A program made the position numbers and the translations under genes. Below are positions 26,256-38,800 of a stretch of DNA of 64,000 bases, piece after piece. The notes below the pieces were generated by a model. That model had not been told where the DNA came from. It saw nothing but the letters and a program-made list of their open reading frames with translations, and made no database searches. Source of the stretch: Humulus lupulus (lineage: Eukaryota; Streptophyta; Magnoliopsida; Rosales; Cannabaceae). How positions within the stretch are numbered: position 1 is the stretch's first letter; the number at the start of each line of letters is the position of its first letter. The stretch spans positions 131,915,701 through 131,979,700 of the forward strand of contig NC_084795.1 of NCBI RefSeq assembly GCF_963169125.1, read 5' to 3'.

Positions 26256-27450
26256 GCTTGAAGTACTTACTAGGAGCAGAGCGAAAGTGCTCACGAACGA
26301 AGAAAGGACCCTTCACAAAGAAGAAGTCCTGCTTCCAGGACCCTGGGTTGGATGCAGCGCCCTCTATCAAGGGGACCGAAGTATTAGCTTTTTGCAGGAA
26401 ATAAAAGCCCTTGGACTTAGGAGAGGGCATGAGATTGTACATGAAATGCACCTCTTAGGTCGTAGGAGCACGCTGGACACGATCCATAAACGAGATGAAG
26501 AGGCAACTCAAGGTCAACTAGTTGTTGGGCGCCAGCTAGAGTGGAGCAAGGTCAAAATAATTGAGAACCGTGACGAAGAACAGGTGTAACGGGATTGTAC
26601 CACTCGCTTTCAAGATATGCTCGCTCATAGCCACGTAACCCGGATTTGGGCAGTCAGCCCTGCATGTGCTCGAAGGGACATATAATGTGTAGCCTGGGGG
26701 AACACGGTAGTTCTCTGTTATTTCCAACAGTTTATTTTCAGACACGTGGGACACTAGAGTGGATGCCAACAGGGGGTCAGTGCCCTGATCATCAGCAGTC
26801 ACCTGTCGTCTCCCTCTCTTCGGCATATCTGCAAAACCAAAAGAAAAAGGTGAGGTGGAAACGTAGCACTTTACCCTCCATTTTTTCTTCCTAGCAAGAG
26901 TATTCCACCGAGGCACCGGCTGTGAAAGCGCTGAGCTAGGGTAGATCGAGAATAAGGGTTGAGGAGAAGACGAGATGGCCCCATGATAGTCATTAGGGGA
27001 GAACGGGTTAGGAGGCTCAGGCGGGAGATTTCCCTCCATAAACTCCAACTCCATCTACAAATCTAAAAAGGTCACCCTAAGGTTCGCTACATGGTCGTTA
27101 AGGTCAAGGGGGAAAAGTACTCCGTCTCCCCTCAACACCGAATCTATTTCGCTCTCTACCACCCAAATTTTACGCCTAAGTTCAGTCATATGCTCAAGAT
27201 GACGAATGCGGGCCTGCCTTAAGGTGTCGTAGTCATGGTGAGGATTGTTCTCAGGGGACTCCGAGTCTGAAGACAAGTCAACAAACTCAACCCCCGGAGG
27301 AGCGTCGAATGAACCTTCACATGCCATGAGACCCTGTCCCGAAAGCAAAAAGGGTTCACGTATAAATGAGAGGATTGCTACAAAACACAAAGGAATGGGC
27401 ACAAGCGCTCTAAATAACCAACTACGAAGTATGAATGAGGGCATGCAACT
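25986..27450 (-). pseudogene. Antisense extra ORF of Tat-type element E
   Basis: Minus-strand coding remnants. An acidic N-terminal part (27444-27055) is followed by a segment starting MPKRGRRQV (about 26826). That segment leads into a domain with LKASGTIPLHLFFVTVLNYFDLAPL (26620-26540), the pattern of the Pfam 'putative gypsy type transposon' domain (PF04195). It continues through LMPSPKSKGFYFLQ to about 25986. A GT-AG intron is readable: donor GTAAGT at 26270 and acceptor near 26163, about 108 bp, containing a 30-base G/C homopolymer. Stops near 26535 and 26455 break the frame. The gene is antisense to the element, whose polypurine tract and LTR follow on the right on the plus strand. Confidence 0.65.
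26227..26256. repeat. Poly-G tract (30 bases)
   Basis: Uninterrupted run of 30 G on the plus strand, preceded by an A-rich stretch. It lies inside the inferred intron of the element E antisense ORF. Confidence 0.95.
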
Positions 27451-27727
27451 GGGTTAATTCACGGCAAGCTCAGGCCAAAGTACCCCGTCCCAAGTGGTGC
27501 TAATTTGGACCCAATAAACATAAGGGAGAAAGAAAATATACCTCAATCAGGTAAAATGGGGCGTTGTCATGGTCAAAAAGGAGGTTGAGGGCCGAAAGCA
27601 CCATCACGCTCAAACATAGGCAAATGGGCGAAAGTACGCGTCTGCAAAAATGAAGGGAAAGGGTGTTTTAGTCCTCAAATGCCTGCATGGATATAGACCT
27701 ACAAAAAATGAACTCAAAAATATATAT

Positions 27728-27764
27728 AAAAAAAAAAGGGGGGGGGGGGGGGGGGGGGGGGGGG
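27728..27764. repeat. Poly-A then poly-G tract
   Basis: Ten A followed directly by 27 G on the plus strand. It is the second such homopolymer in element E and lies next to a tRNA-like stretch. Confidence 0.95.
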
Positions 27765-27777
27765 AGATAGCAAAAGT

Positions 27778-27846
27778 GAGGTTGTGGGGATTTGAACTCC
27801 TCGCCTCTTGAAAAGAGTAAGGATCCCAAAACCACTAAGCTGAAGA
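27778..27846 (-). other. tRNA-derived (SINE-like) fragment
   Basis: The minus strand has an A-box-like AGCTTAGTGG (27832-27841) and a B-box-like GGAGTTCAAATCC (27786-27798) at tRNA spacing, followed by a C-run and a T-run. The anticodon arm does not fold with a normal 7-base loop and there is no acceptor stem, so it is not a tRNA gene. A SINE head or a tRNA relic is more likely. Confidence 0.4.
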
Positions 27847-27938
27847 AGTAAGGTGTAAATAATAAGCTAGGCATGAAGGCCTATTTATAAGAATAAAAAA
27901 GGAGAGTCTACCAGAGCACCTAAAGGTCCCCTCCTAGA

Positions 27939-27950
27939 CTGGGGGGCAAG
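27939..27950 (+). promoter_or_regulatory. Element E polypurine tract
   Basis: Purine-rich CTGGGGGGCAAG directly before the TGTAGATG edge of the LTR. This placement shows that element E runs on the plus strand and that 27951-29512 is its 3' LTR. Confidence 0.75.
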
Positions 27951-29512
27951 TGTAGATGCTCAAAATTCCACGCTAATGAAAGACTCAAAGTACATGCTTA
28001 GGACCCATGTCCCTAGGTGTGTATTGGAAAATCTTGACAAACGTAGCCCCGGTAAGTGTGTCACCCAGGGCCTCGCGAGGGATCGCCTCGCCACGCCTCG
28101 CCCACAAGCGTCTCGCGCCAGGAGGAGCCCCATGCAAGGAGGTACCTCACGCCTAGGAGCGTCTCGCGCTTCGCCCACGCCTCGATTGCGTGCCCAAGGC
28201 CCCGCGCCATGGGCCTTGCGAGACGGTGTCTCACCCACACCTCGGCCGCACGCACCTAAGGCCCAGTACCAGAGGCCTCGTGAGACGGTGTCTCGCCCAC
28301 ACCTCGGCCGCGCGCACCCAAGGCTCAGCACCAGGGGCCTCACGAGACGATGTCTCGCCCATGCATCGGTCGTGCACCCAAAGCCCCGCGCCATGGGCCT
28401 CATGAGGTGGTGTCTCGCCCACGCCTCAGCCGCGCGAACCCAAGGCCCAACCCCATGAGCCTCGCGAGACGGTGTCTCACCCATGCCTCGGCTACGCGCA
28501 CCCAAGGCCCAGCACCAGGGGCCTCGCGAGACGGTGTCTCGCCCACAACTCGGTCGCACGCACCCAAGGCCCAGCACCAGGGGCCTCGCGAGACGATGTC
28601 TCGCCCACGCCTCGGCCGCGCGCCCAAAGCCCCGCGCCATGGGCCTCGCTAAACGGTGTCTCGCCCATGCCTCGGCCGCGCACACCCAAGGCCCAGCCCC
28701 ATAGGCCTCGCGAGATGGTGTCTCGCCCACACCTCGGTCGCGCGCACAAGGCCCCGTGCCATGGGCCTCGCGAGACGATGTCTCACCCCCGCCTACAAGC
28801 ACCGCATACCAACAACCCAAAGGCTCCTTCTCGCGGCTCACCCAGGCCAGCACCTCGTTCGTCCAAGGCATCCCAGGTGGCCTCGCACCTGACACCTCAA
28901 GGCAGTGTGTCCTATGAGGACCTATGGAAACTCCAACATTTAGAGGTAAAAGCCCAAGTATAATTCAAAAGGATCGTACTAGTACAATCTTGTACGAGGT
29001 ACGACCTTTAAGACCCCGTATATCTGATACAGATATTCATGCCAGACAAGTAGTGGGAGCACTAGGAGAGGGGACATGGCCTATATGTCTCTGGTCAGAT
29101 GTCAGAGTCGACACCACCACCACCTGCGCCACTACGCCTGGCACCACTCCTCTGACATTTGTACGACATAAGTAGTGGAGACATCCTCATGGTATTTGGC
29201 CACGTACTAGAGCCAACACCACTACCCGTGAGACCACTCTCCTGACAGTGTACTTATGTACCACTTGGTCCCCTGGACCACAATGTATCAAGGGCCATTA
29301 GAGCCCACTATAAAAGGAACCCCACTTCCACATGGAAAGGGGTTGGAAAAAACACTGTAGCATCATACCATAAGAAATACAAGTTCCTTTCACCATTTTC
29401 TTTCTGTAACTATTCTTTAAGTTTCTAATTAGATCTTTGAAGTTTTTCATTGATAAGCTCCATATTTCGATTTTTCTAACTTAACTTCGTTGACGAGTTC
29501 TCACCGTCAACA
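27951..29512 (+). repeat. Element E 3' LTR
   Basis: 1562 bp, begins TGTAGATGCT after the polypurine tract and ends ACCGTCAACA. TATAAAA at 29309-29315 is a plausible LTR promoter. The GC-rich tandem array fills the first half. No primer binding site follows, in agreement with a 3' LTR. The 5' part of the element is absent. Confidence 0.75.
28190..28800. repeat. GC-rich tandem array, about ten 62-bp units
   Basis: Units of 60-64 bp, each carrying a variant of CGAGACGGTGTCTCGCCCA, then CCTCGGCCGCGCGCA, then AAGGCCC(A/C)GC, then a CCATGGGCCTCG or CCAGGGGCCTCG variant. The core CGAGAC-GGT-GTCTCG is a perfect 6-bp inverted repeat with a 3-base loop in the consensus. GC content is far above the surrounding DNA. 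The composition leaves long open frames on both strands (one of 311 codons on the minus strand) that are by-products of the repeat. Confidence 0.9.
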
Positions 29513-30173
29513 TAAATATTTTCCCTCAAAATAATTATTCACAAACATATGTCTCAAATCCCGAGACTAAACTCCAAATAATTCTGAAAAATGATAATTC
29601 CCAAGCCCCAAGCCTCTACACTTTTCTGAACCCTTAGGTCATAACTTAGTCATCAAAGTCATTTTCTTAAACCTTAAACATATTTTCTGGCTCAGGACCC
29701 ATTACCATTTTGGGTCCTTTGGCATCCACATATCCTACATGCATGGGCCATGAATGGCTCACACCCTCCTCTGACGTGGCGTTTGGCCTTGCCCATGGCT
29801 CACTCGAGCCTTTGGGCATACCACCACCACCACCATCATCATCACCATCATGAACCATGGCCACCACCACCATAACCACAATAATGGTGGTTCCAACTAC
29901 CATTTTTGGTTGTAAGTCGAGGCACTCACGCACCCACAAGCACGCACAAAAGGTTGTGAGGCCTAGTGCTCCTTTCACGCACACGCACATGCACACACAC
30001 ACACACACACACACAAGGCCCCCAAGCCCATCGAGCACCATCCACACCACTAGTCTCTCTCCATGGACGCTGACGGTTGTACCATTCTTAGATCCAATAC
30101 CAAAAATCATCTTCCCAAACACATTTAACAAGTTCCAAATTCAAAGAATACATAATTACGATATTCTTTACAA
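29513..30173. other. Unassigned DNA with microsatellites
   Basis: No gene supported. It contains a CCA/TCA-rich patch at 29819-29880 and a (CA)n run at 29991-30015. The flank of the solo LTR on the other side (32019 onward) is the continuation of this DNA. Confidence 0.5.
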
Positions 30174-30178
30174 ATTCA

Positions 30179-32018
30179 TGCTAGGATATGTGCCCTTAAA
30201 GCGTTTTTCTGTAAAACATTTACTAAGTATTTAATAAAGATATGTTTTCACTCATATTTGTATTTTATTTATATGTCATTTATCTAGAAAGATCCAATGT
30301 TATTACATGTAATCTTGAATTAAGTATATATATATATATGTAGATGTATATACAAGAGGATTTAATTCAAGATAATAACATAAATATTTTCCATAATCGC
30401 TAATATAAAAGTGGGAGCTTTTGTATTAATTAAGATTATGAGCACGATCAGTCTTTTGTCTTAGACACGATAGTTTATCCGAATTGTTACATGTAGTTGA
30501 CACATGGAGATGGGGGTGTCATATACAATATAAATTGTTTAAGATTAGGGACATGATGATAAGAAGAGAACTTCTAATATTCTCCATTAAAAAATAAAAG
30601 TTCTTCGTTCATCACTCAATGGTCATTTGAGACTTGACCTTAATCATGAAGTGAGTAATGGAATCTTATTTCTAGTCCTATGGCTTTGGACTTATTAGGT
30701 TCAATTTATGAAAGAAAACGTAGACCCAACTCTTGATATCTTGGAGTCATAATAATACGGGTTGCTAAGAACATACTTCACAGATACGGAATCCACTCTT
30801 TCCTTAATTGGGAGTATATTAATTATTCCTTTTGGTATTGATAGTGGTACTTGATCATAGAGCGCTCAATTTCTATTGAGAACATAAATATTATTTGTAT
30901 ATGACTTCCATAAATGTTCACTAGACTATCAAGGGCGCTAGTTGATTAATATGTAATTAGAGAGGTTAACGGACTTTAACCTAACTTTAATTATGAATAA
31001 TTAGTGGAGGGTCATAACTCGTGCAAAGACTATATCAATGGATAGCTATATGAGTTACAACTTCTAATAATATAAGATTATATGTTCTGAGAGTACAACT
31101 ATGAATTTTTAGTGAAAAAATTTCATAGTTGATAAATTAATTTATTAAGCCAAGAGTTGGCGAGATAATTAACTTATTGGAACTTAAAACTACGGGTCCA
31201 TGTGTCCTTGAGCTAGTTTGATAACACAAACAAAGTATTTGGTGAATTAAAGAAATAATAAGAGTATTATTTTTTATTAAGAAATAATAGAGTATTATTT
31301 CAAGATAAGAATTAATATAGTATTATTTCAAATTATTATCTCTTTAATATTATTTATGAAATAATAAAGCAGAAAAATAAATATATTAATATTTTATTAA
31401 AATTAATTTTAGAGAAAATTATTTATTCATACATATTATTTATAATGTATAAATACAATGTTGTAATTAAAAGATGAGTTAAAATCCATGTATTTTGGAA
31501 ACACATGGTAGGGCGTCCTACACAATCTATTGGACTGTGGTGGGCAGCCAAGCACACTTCAAAGGAGAGCTAGGTTAGCTCATTTCCTCACTCACATAGA
31601 TTTTATAAATAGATTCTTAAATGAGAAGGCTAAAACTAATGTTTCTTTTAGTTTTCAAAAAAATAAGCTTCCCTACGCCTCACACACAAAGCAAAGAAAA
31701 GCATACACACTCTCATGAGTTGAGACACAAAAATGTGTGCATTAAAAAATTCATTATTGATAAAGGAGACCACACATTCTCTTTATATTGTCAAGTCAGC
31801 TTGGAAGACAAGTGGTTAAGAAGTTTTTCAATACTCTTGAAGCCCCACACAATACTCTTGAAGCCACACACATAGGAGAAGAAGCTCAAGCTTTGAATTT
31901 TGCAACTCAGCGACATCTCAGGCTTTGTTCTACGCTACAAGAGGTAAATCTAAGTCTCGTATTCTTAGTATTTTTAATAGATCCAAAATACATCTTATTC
32001 TAGTTAAGGTTACCAACA
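30179..32018 (+). mobile_element. Solo LTR of an unassigned LTR family
   Basis: 1840 bp beginning TGCTAGGATATG and ending GTTACCAACA, with TG...CA ends and a perfect 5-bp duplication ATTCA (30174-30178 and 32019-32023). TATAAATA at 31603-31610 suits an LTR promoter. Very AT-rich, with no coding content. It does not resemble the Tekay-type or Tat-type LTRs in this window. A Copia origin is possible but cannot be shown from an LTR alone. Confidence 0.75.
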
Positions 32019-32023
32019 ATTCA

Positions 32024-32540
32024 AGCATAAAATCACAAGATTCAAACGTAGAGATCAGCTCACCTTCTAGGCCAAAAACTCTAGTGTTCCTTCTCCCTTC
32101 TTGGTTGCAACTCTACAAGACAACAACCCAATGATTCTCTAAGAATCATCCATGAACGAAATCCGCAAAGAAAAGAGACAAAACTTACTCTTGGATTGTG
32201 ATCCAAGCCCAGCCAAAACCTTAGTGTTGTTCTTCCTTCTTTGATCTCCAAATTCTACAACACAAGTAATGATCTCTAAAAAAACCATCTCTAGACCGAA
32301 ATCACCAAGAGAAATCAAACAAATCTTACCCTTCTGATGACCTTTGCCTAGGCAGAAAACTAGAGAATCAAGCTCTCTCCTTCCTTTTCTTTCTTTCTTT
32401 GTCTCTTGTTTCTCTCTATTTCAAATGGCTGGTGGAAATGGGAAGTGGTAACCGCCCATTCCTCTTTTCCTTTCCTTAATAAACACCCTTTACTTCAAAA
32501 TGCAAAATTCCCAATATCATAAAATCTGTTGCTCAGCATT
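32024..32540. other. Intergenic DNA downstream of the flippase gene
   Basis: No gene seen. Repeated phrases (CCAAAACCTTAGTGTT, TCTTACCCTT) and a CTTT-rich patch near 32380-32420 suggest an old transposable element fragment, but no boundaries were found. Confidence 0.4.
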
Positions 32541-32551
32541 TTTTTTTTTTA

Positions 32552-32566
32552 TTTATTCACTTTATT
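32552..32566 (-). terminator. Candidate poly(A) signals of the flippase gene
   Basis: The minus strand has AATAAA at 32566-32561 and again at 32557-32552, about 285 bases after the stop codon. These are the nearest canonical signals downstream of the stop. Inferred, not demonstrated. Confidence 0.45.
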
Positions 32567-32849
32567 TTAATAAAAAAAAATAATGCACAAATGCAACGTA
32601 CACGCACAGTTAAAGGGGGAAAAATACTCGTCGTTTGATTATAGACCATTTAAATGCACACAGGCGACAACCCTTGCACAACTACAGCTTCTCAATAAAA
32701 GAAGTCTATAAAAGTGGAACCAAAATTCAAATGAAATCTATATATATCAAAAACATAACTAAAACTAAGATACAGAACAAACTAATTTACAAATTTTTCT
32801 AAAGCTAGACTGTCAAAATGGGGATTTTTATACAAGAATCTTGTGTAGT

Positions 32850-35800
32850 TTATTTCTTATGCCCTAATTTGGGGCGAGACTTCATGCTGGCTCTCCGAGC
32901 AACATCCCATGCTTTCTGAGGTGCAAATACACCAAGCTGTGCAGCAAAGAATGACTCGTACCCAGGTGAATCAAAAGCAAAGCCTGTGTGTCTTGATAAC
33001 TCTCGTGGTAGTTGAGCTATTGCGTAGCTCCTTTCCTCAGCTGGTGTAAGCTGGCTTCCAATCTCCAGCAATTCTGTCCTGGTTCTACCTTCTGGTTCAT
33101 GCCTGTGAATTTCCTGAACAACCTGATAATCATACGGGAAGAACCATCTTTGTATCCTATATCCACACGACAATAATCAGCAGGTATACATATATATCAT
33201 GGGCAAAACTTAATATAAAATACGACAAGTTCTCCAATAGGTTATTCGCTTACCCTTGGTAAATGAAATCCCCAAGAAGAGCAGCAATAGGAAGAAGAAG
33301 AGTTGTCAAGTAGAAATAGAATGTACTCATCAAGACATAGATGACAAAATAAACATTTTCCTGAAATATTCAAGTAATGGACAAGTCAGCACAAAGAATA
33401 ATATGATGAAATTTTATGAAAAATATAAATCGACAGTACAAGACAAGGAAAAACAAAACCCACCTGTCGGTCATATGGAGTCATAATACCAGAGTATATG
33501 AAAATGAATACAAACCATGCTACAATGCTTCCTCCAACACTGATATAATGCCACCTTGTAATTGAATTGCACATCAAAAGAAGACGTATGTTAACAGTAA
33601 CTACAACACAAGTAAATGCCATTGTGCTGACATCCCAAAGACCAAACATCTTGCCGGATGAATTTTGAGCATTTGAGCTAGACGAGCTCACAAAGTAATA
33701 GAAGATCAGAGATTGGTAGACAGAAAAGAAGGCCCATACTGCCACAACCCTCCATTTAAAAAATACATTCTTTATTCCCTCCATGTATATTTCAGGATAT
33801 TTCTTGGAAAGAGATGCACTGACATCCTGAAAAAGAACAGAAATAAAACAACCAATGATCATTTTTCGATTATATCAAATGGCAAATATATATGGGCACG
33901 CATTTACTAATACAAATACAACCTTTAAAAAAAATACTAAAATGGAAATAATGTACATATTCCTATATAAGGCTTCCCATAGCTTGAATGAAAAGTTGTA
34001 TGTCGTTTGACCAAAAAAAATGCAGTACCTTGTCAAAAAGCCCAACCATGATCACGGGCAGGGCCGTAAATATAACATTGTATAAGGATTGAAACCAATC
34101 ATCATAGAACCTTTGACCAGAAAATCCAGTTTCAAAAGTGAACCAAAATTGAGTCAAAGTGAATGTAAGATTCTTGTAAAAGAAGTATGTGATAACCTGT
34201 AAGATGAAACTAGATTCAGTTAGACACATAACATCAAACTCACACTGATATCAACATTTCAAAATATAACGAAAAACAAACCTTGCATAACCTAAGATAG
34301 GACCATCGTCCATGAACAAGAAGTAAATCAGTAAGAAAACGAAACTGGGCAATAGCAAAATCACTAGCCATCACTGCCTGCATGCCCTCTTGCCCACTAA
34401 TTCCAATACCAACATGAGCAGCTTGAATCATGCTAACATCATTGGCACCATCACCAATGCTAAGTGTTATCTTCTTTGCACCTTTTTTGACCAAACTTGT
34501 CACCTGTAAGCACCAAGAATAATTATGACATTACAACAACAAAGGTAATCAACCACTCATCATTTTAAAATGTTTAGCTTGAATGCATTGTTTAACTGTT
34601 AATTATATTCCAGTGGTTTTAATTAAATACGGGTTAATAACATTTTGATTATAACCCCGAAAACAAGTGTTGCCAAAGAATTAGAATGACAAAAGCTTTT
34701 TGAATTAAGAATCTACAAATTGAGATACACATTGCCTCATTAGTATTGACCTATAATAACTGAGTAACAAATCATTTTTCAAAATTACAAACCAGGTCTA
34801 AGAAAAGGTTAGCAAGTGTTAAAAAATTAAGCACTTAGTTAATTCTAATTCTAAGATGGAAAGATCAAAATGACTCTCTAGTACAAGTAATTATTATTTA
34901 TTAATGTATCCTAGAAATAGTCAGTCCTTAGTGCCGTAATGGTTCAAATCCCAGATCCCTTGCCCACACACAATCACTCAACCACTTGAACTAGCATCTA
35001 AAGTGGCCTAGTTCAAGCAATTATCTGATCTATGATAATAAAAAATATATATTAACTTGGTGCCAGGTGAAACTCACTTGTGCTTTTTGTAAAGGAGAAA
35101 CTCTGCAGCAAACAACTGAGGAACAATTCAAGCTTAAATTGAGAAGAATCACTCGTAAACTTGGATCCAATGCATACATCAAACACTTCCCATCTATTAC
35201 AAGTGCCAATTTTGGTCTAGACGCCATATGGAGATAGTGCTGCGCTTCCTCAAGGCACTTCTTCAACTGGTTTTTAACTTCTTCTTTAATAAACCGTGCA
35301 ATTTCCACTTGGTCACCCTAACGACAGAGTTACATAAATTACATTATTGCTTAGAAAGGAATTAGAAACGCATATATTCATTATACATTACAAATGTGTG
35401 AATAAATCACTCACTGGAATTAAAATCTAGCTTACCCTATTTTCAACTTCTCTGATTGCATCAGTTTCAGAAGTGATAATAAACTGTTTCATTTCATTGT
35501 TTATTAGATTGCATGCTACAACGAAAAGTTCGGGAGCAAAGTTAGAGATATTTACATAAAAAATAATAATGACAAACAAAATAAATAAGAAGGAACTCCA
35601 CTTTTTAGGAAAAATTGACTTACCATAAGCTATATTTATTGCAGTTTCCATCTTATCTCCTGTAAGCACCCAAATTTTAATACCAGCCCTAGATAACGTC
35701 TCTATGCAAGATGGAACTCCTTCTTGAAGCTTGTCCTCAATGGCAGTGCACCCAACCAAAATCAGATCTTTTTCTATGAGTTCAGCCACCTGCATGAAAT

Positions 35801-38800
35801 TCACAGTACAATTTCAACAATTTTAAGTGCATCTAAATTCTAAACCAAATTTAAGCTTATAATTTATGATGCAGAACCAGTATAACACATATCTCTCATA
35901 AGAAACTACAACAACACCTCAAAATGAGATTGCATAGGCATTTCCAAACTCTTGAGGCAATTCATACAAATCCAACGGAATATTACCTCATCCAACTTCT
36001 TTTCACGATCGCGTAGAGAAGATTTCGCCTGAATGAACTTCTCATTCCAGCTTTCATACATATCAGGACTTAAATCTCTATAAGCTAAGCAAAGGGTACG
36101 TAGCCCAGAACATCCAAAATTTTCCAAATGATCCCTAGATACTTTCTTTAAATCATCATTCCCATCAGCTAATCGCTCATAGATCACAGTGTCAGCACCC
36201 TGTCAAATGAGTTTTCCTGACAGAATGTCACTTGCTTCCAATTGCTCATATGTTTATACAATGTAGAAGTTTCGATAAAGTATTACCTTGCAGTATAATA
36301 CAAGCCTGCCATCTGGATAGCGACAAACAACAGACTGGCGCTTCCTTGTACTATTAGTATAACAAAAATTGTAAGTAAAGTTAGTGCTATCAATCAAGAT
36401 GTCCCAAATTATTTACAACTATGTGTACCCCTTACCTATTAAACTCAAGAACATTTAAGATCTCATATGAAACATCTTGAATTTTACCCATCTTTTCAAC
36501 ATGAGATTCACGAACATATATGGTTGTTGGTGTACGCCTGGGAATAAAGAAAACAACAACCTCAAAATATGTAAAATTTTAAAAATAGCAGTTCAATGAA
36601 CTAATAAGAACCAACACTAGAAATTAAAAAATAATAATATGTGAAAGAATTAAAAGAAAAAAAGTTAGACTTCTAATTATTATCAAGCCAAATCTCTTCC
36701 ATATTCGATGGCACCTGGTAGAAGGAAAAAACTGATGAGCATAATAATCATATTTAAAAGGACGTCTCCCAATAATTAGAGATATTAAAAAGTTTTTGCA
36801 ATGGAACAACTACATTATAGTTACAAGTTATGATATCAAAAGAAGGGCCAAAAGATTACAAATAATTTAAGCAAACATGATTTCGAGGTTCACCTGTAGA
36901 AAAAGAAGCCAAAGTTTTTTGCAGCAGTAACCAAAGCAGCTTCATCCGGTGATGCAGCTTGATATGTAACTTTCTCAGGGGATGTTACATCACCCTCCGG
37001 AAGCACTGTATGACATATAGCAAGGCATCTGCAAAATTCCTAAATAAGGAGGGGAAAAAAGGTCAAATTGTGAATCAATTACATATACTTTATTTATAAG
37101 CAACTTATCAAATATCTTAAGGTGAATTTTCACAAATAGTAAAATGTCATATTTTAAGTTTCTCCCATACAGAAAAAGGAAAAAAGCAGAAAACTCTTCC
37201 AAAACTTTAGGAGTAACCTGAATAGCAGCACCAACTTTATCAATATGACACTAGGATAAAAGCTACACTAGAAACTTCCAAACAAAATTAACAAATCCAC
37301 CTTGCAAAGATCAGGATTAGGCTCATTCCTCCAAGCTCCTCGCATAAGTCTAGCATCATCAAAATTAAATCCCTTCTCTTGCACCACATTGGCTGACTTT
37401 TGCCCCTGTGAGCAATTGGAATGAAAACTGCTTTAAAAGAGAACACAGCCACGTTTGCATATCTGTGTTTTATGCACACATGTACTGAATAATGTTTGTC
37501 CATATATATTCAAAAAATTATCAAAGAGAGAGAGGTATACCTCCTCAAGTTTATGGCCTCTCCGCTGTGCTAATCCCCTCTCTATTTCAGTGACACCAGT
37601 GCCATACACCTCTCCTCCAATTGAACACTTGAAAAACTCCATTAAATTTCTTGTTAGAGTTCCAGTTTTATCAGAAAATATGTACTCCACCTGAGAAAAG
37701 TAGCAATTTGTATGATAAGAAATAATAAGTCACTGGAGAAGGTATCATTTATTTGTTTCTGACAAATCCAAACAACACAATAATATAACTCTTTGTAACA
37801 ATGATAATCATCAAAATCATTATTTTATATTTGCCAAGTAACAATTTGAACAAATGTCGAATATGGCAGCATCTTTACTTGTCCCAGTTCCTCATTCAAA
37901 TTGGAAGTCCTAGCCAATGCAGGGGTATTACTCTCAGCATGAAACATATGCAAGTCCTTGTTGATATATTGGGTACACTGGATAAACTTGATCATCTGAA
38001 ATTATATCAGAAGAAAATAAATGTTGAAGCCATGAGGAAAGCTATGGTCATTGCTAGGGTAGGCACAGATATAATAGCTAAAGAGTCTTACCTCAATGGA
38101 AACATAAAGAGATATAGGAATGATGGTTGAATATAGAGTAATAAGAGTGAACATAGTAAGAATAGCAACCTGTATACCAATAAACATAATTTAGCAGGCA
38201 AAATAGAACAAACTGTCAAGCGAAGTAGCAACTGCCAACAAAATATCATTCTATAATAGTTCATTTCTGTATAAATATGTTACCACAAAAGGTTTTTGAG
38301 GATTGAACTGATCTTCTACACCTTCATTTAGACCCAAGTAGAAGTACTTGCGATTGATGAATACACCGCTGCAGAATATCAAAAGCATACATTTTCAAGC
38401 TGGCAACTACATATTAAACAACAATGAAATATAGTCTAGTGGGCATCAAACCTGCCAATAGCTCCAATGAGACACATGAGAAAGAGGGTTCCAAAAAGTG
38501 TAAGTATAAGTTTGTCAAGTTTTCTCTCTAGTGTACTTCTTTTGGAAGGAACATTCATGGCATTCATCATTACCTGCAAAAATTCAATTGAAAGGAAAAT
38601 CAAATTGGCAAGTGACAGAAAAGACGAATAAGGAAGAGGTACCACAGAAAGAAAACAACAGTGCAAGTGATAAATAATTCTAGAATTTCATAACCTCTAG
38701 TTGCAAAGGAAACAAGTACAATGAAGAACCACCACCACATGGCAGAGGTACCACAGCAAATAATAATAATAATAACAATAAAATAACAGTGCAAGTGACA

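Noticed and set aside
26041..26589. Plus-strand open frames reading through the poly-G tract
   Set aside because: The glycine run is the homopolymer itself. The minus strand carries the recognisable antisense ORF with an intron around the tract.
27778..27846. Possible tRNA gene
   Set aside because: A-box-like and B-box-like words are present, but there is no acceptor stem and no proper anticodon loop. Recorded only as a tRNA-derived fragment.
28190..28800. Regular repeats that could suggest a CRISPR-like array
   Set aside because: The whole 62-bp unit is repeated and there are no unique spacers. The setting is a plant LTR retrotransposon.
27960..28895. 311-codon open frame on the minus strand, with overlapping open frames on the plus strand
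   Set aside because: It is produced by the GC-rich 62-bp tandem array; both strands stay open because stop codons are rare in such composition. The translation is repetitive and the frame starts inside an LTR.
29667..30234. Open frames on both strands with His/Thr-rich or Val/Cys-rich translations
   Set aside because: They come from CCA/TCA and CA microsatellites.
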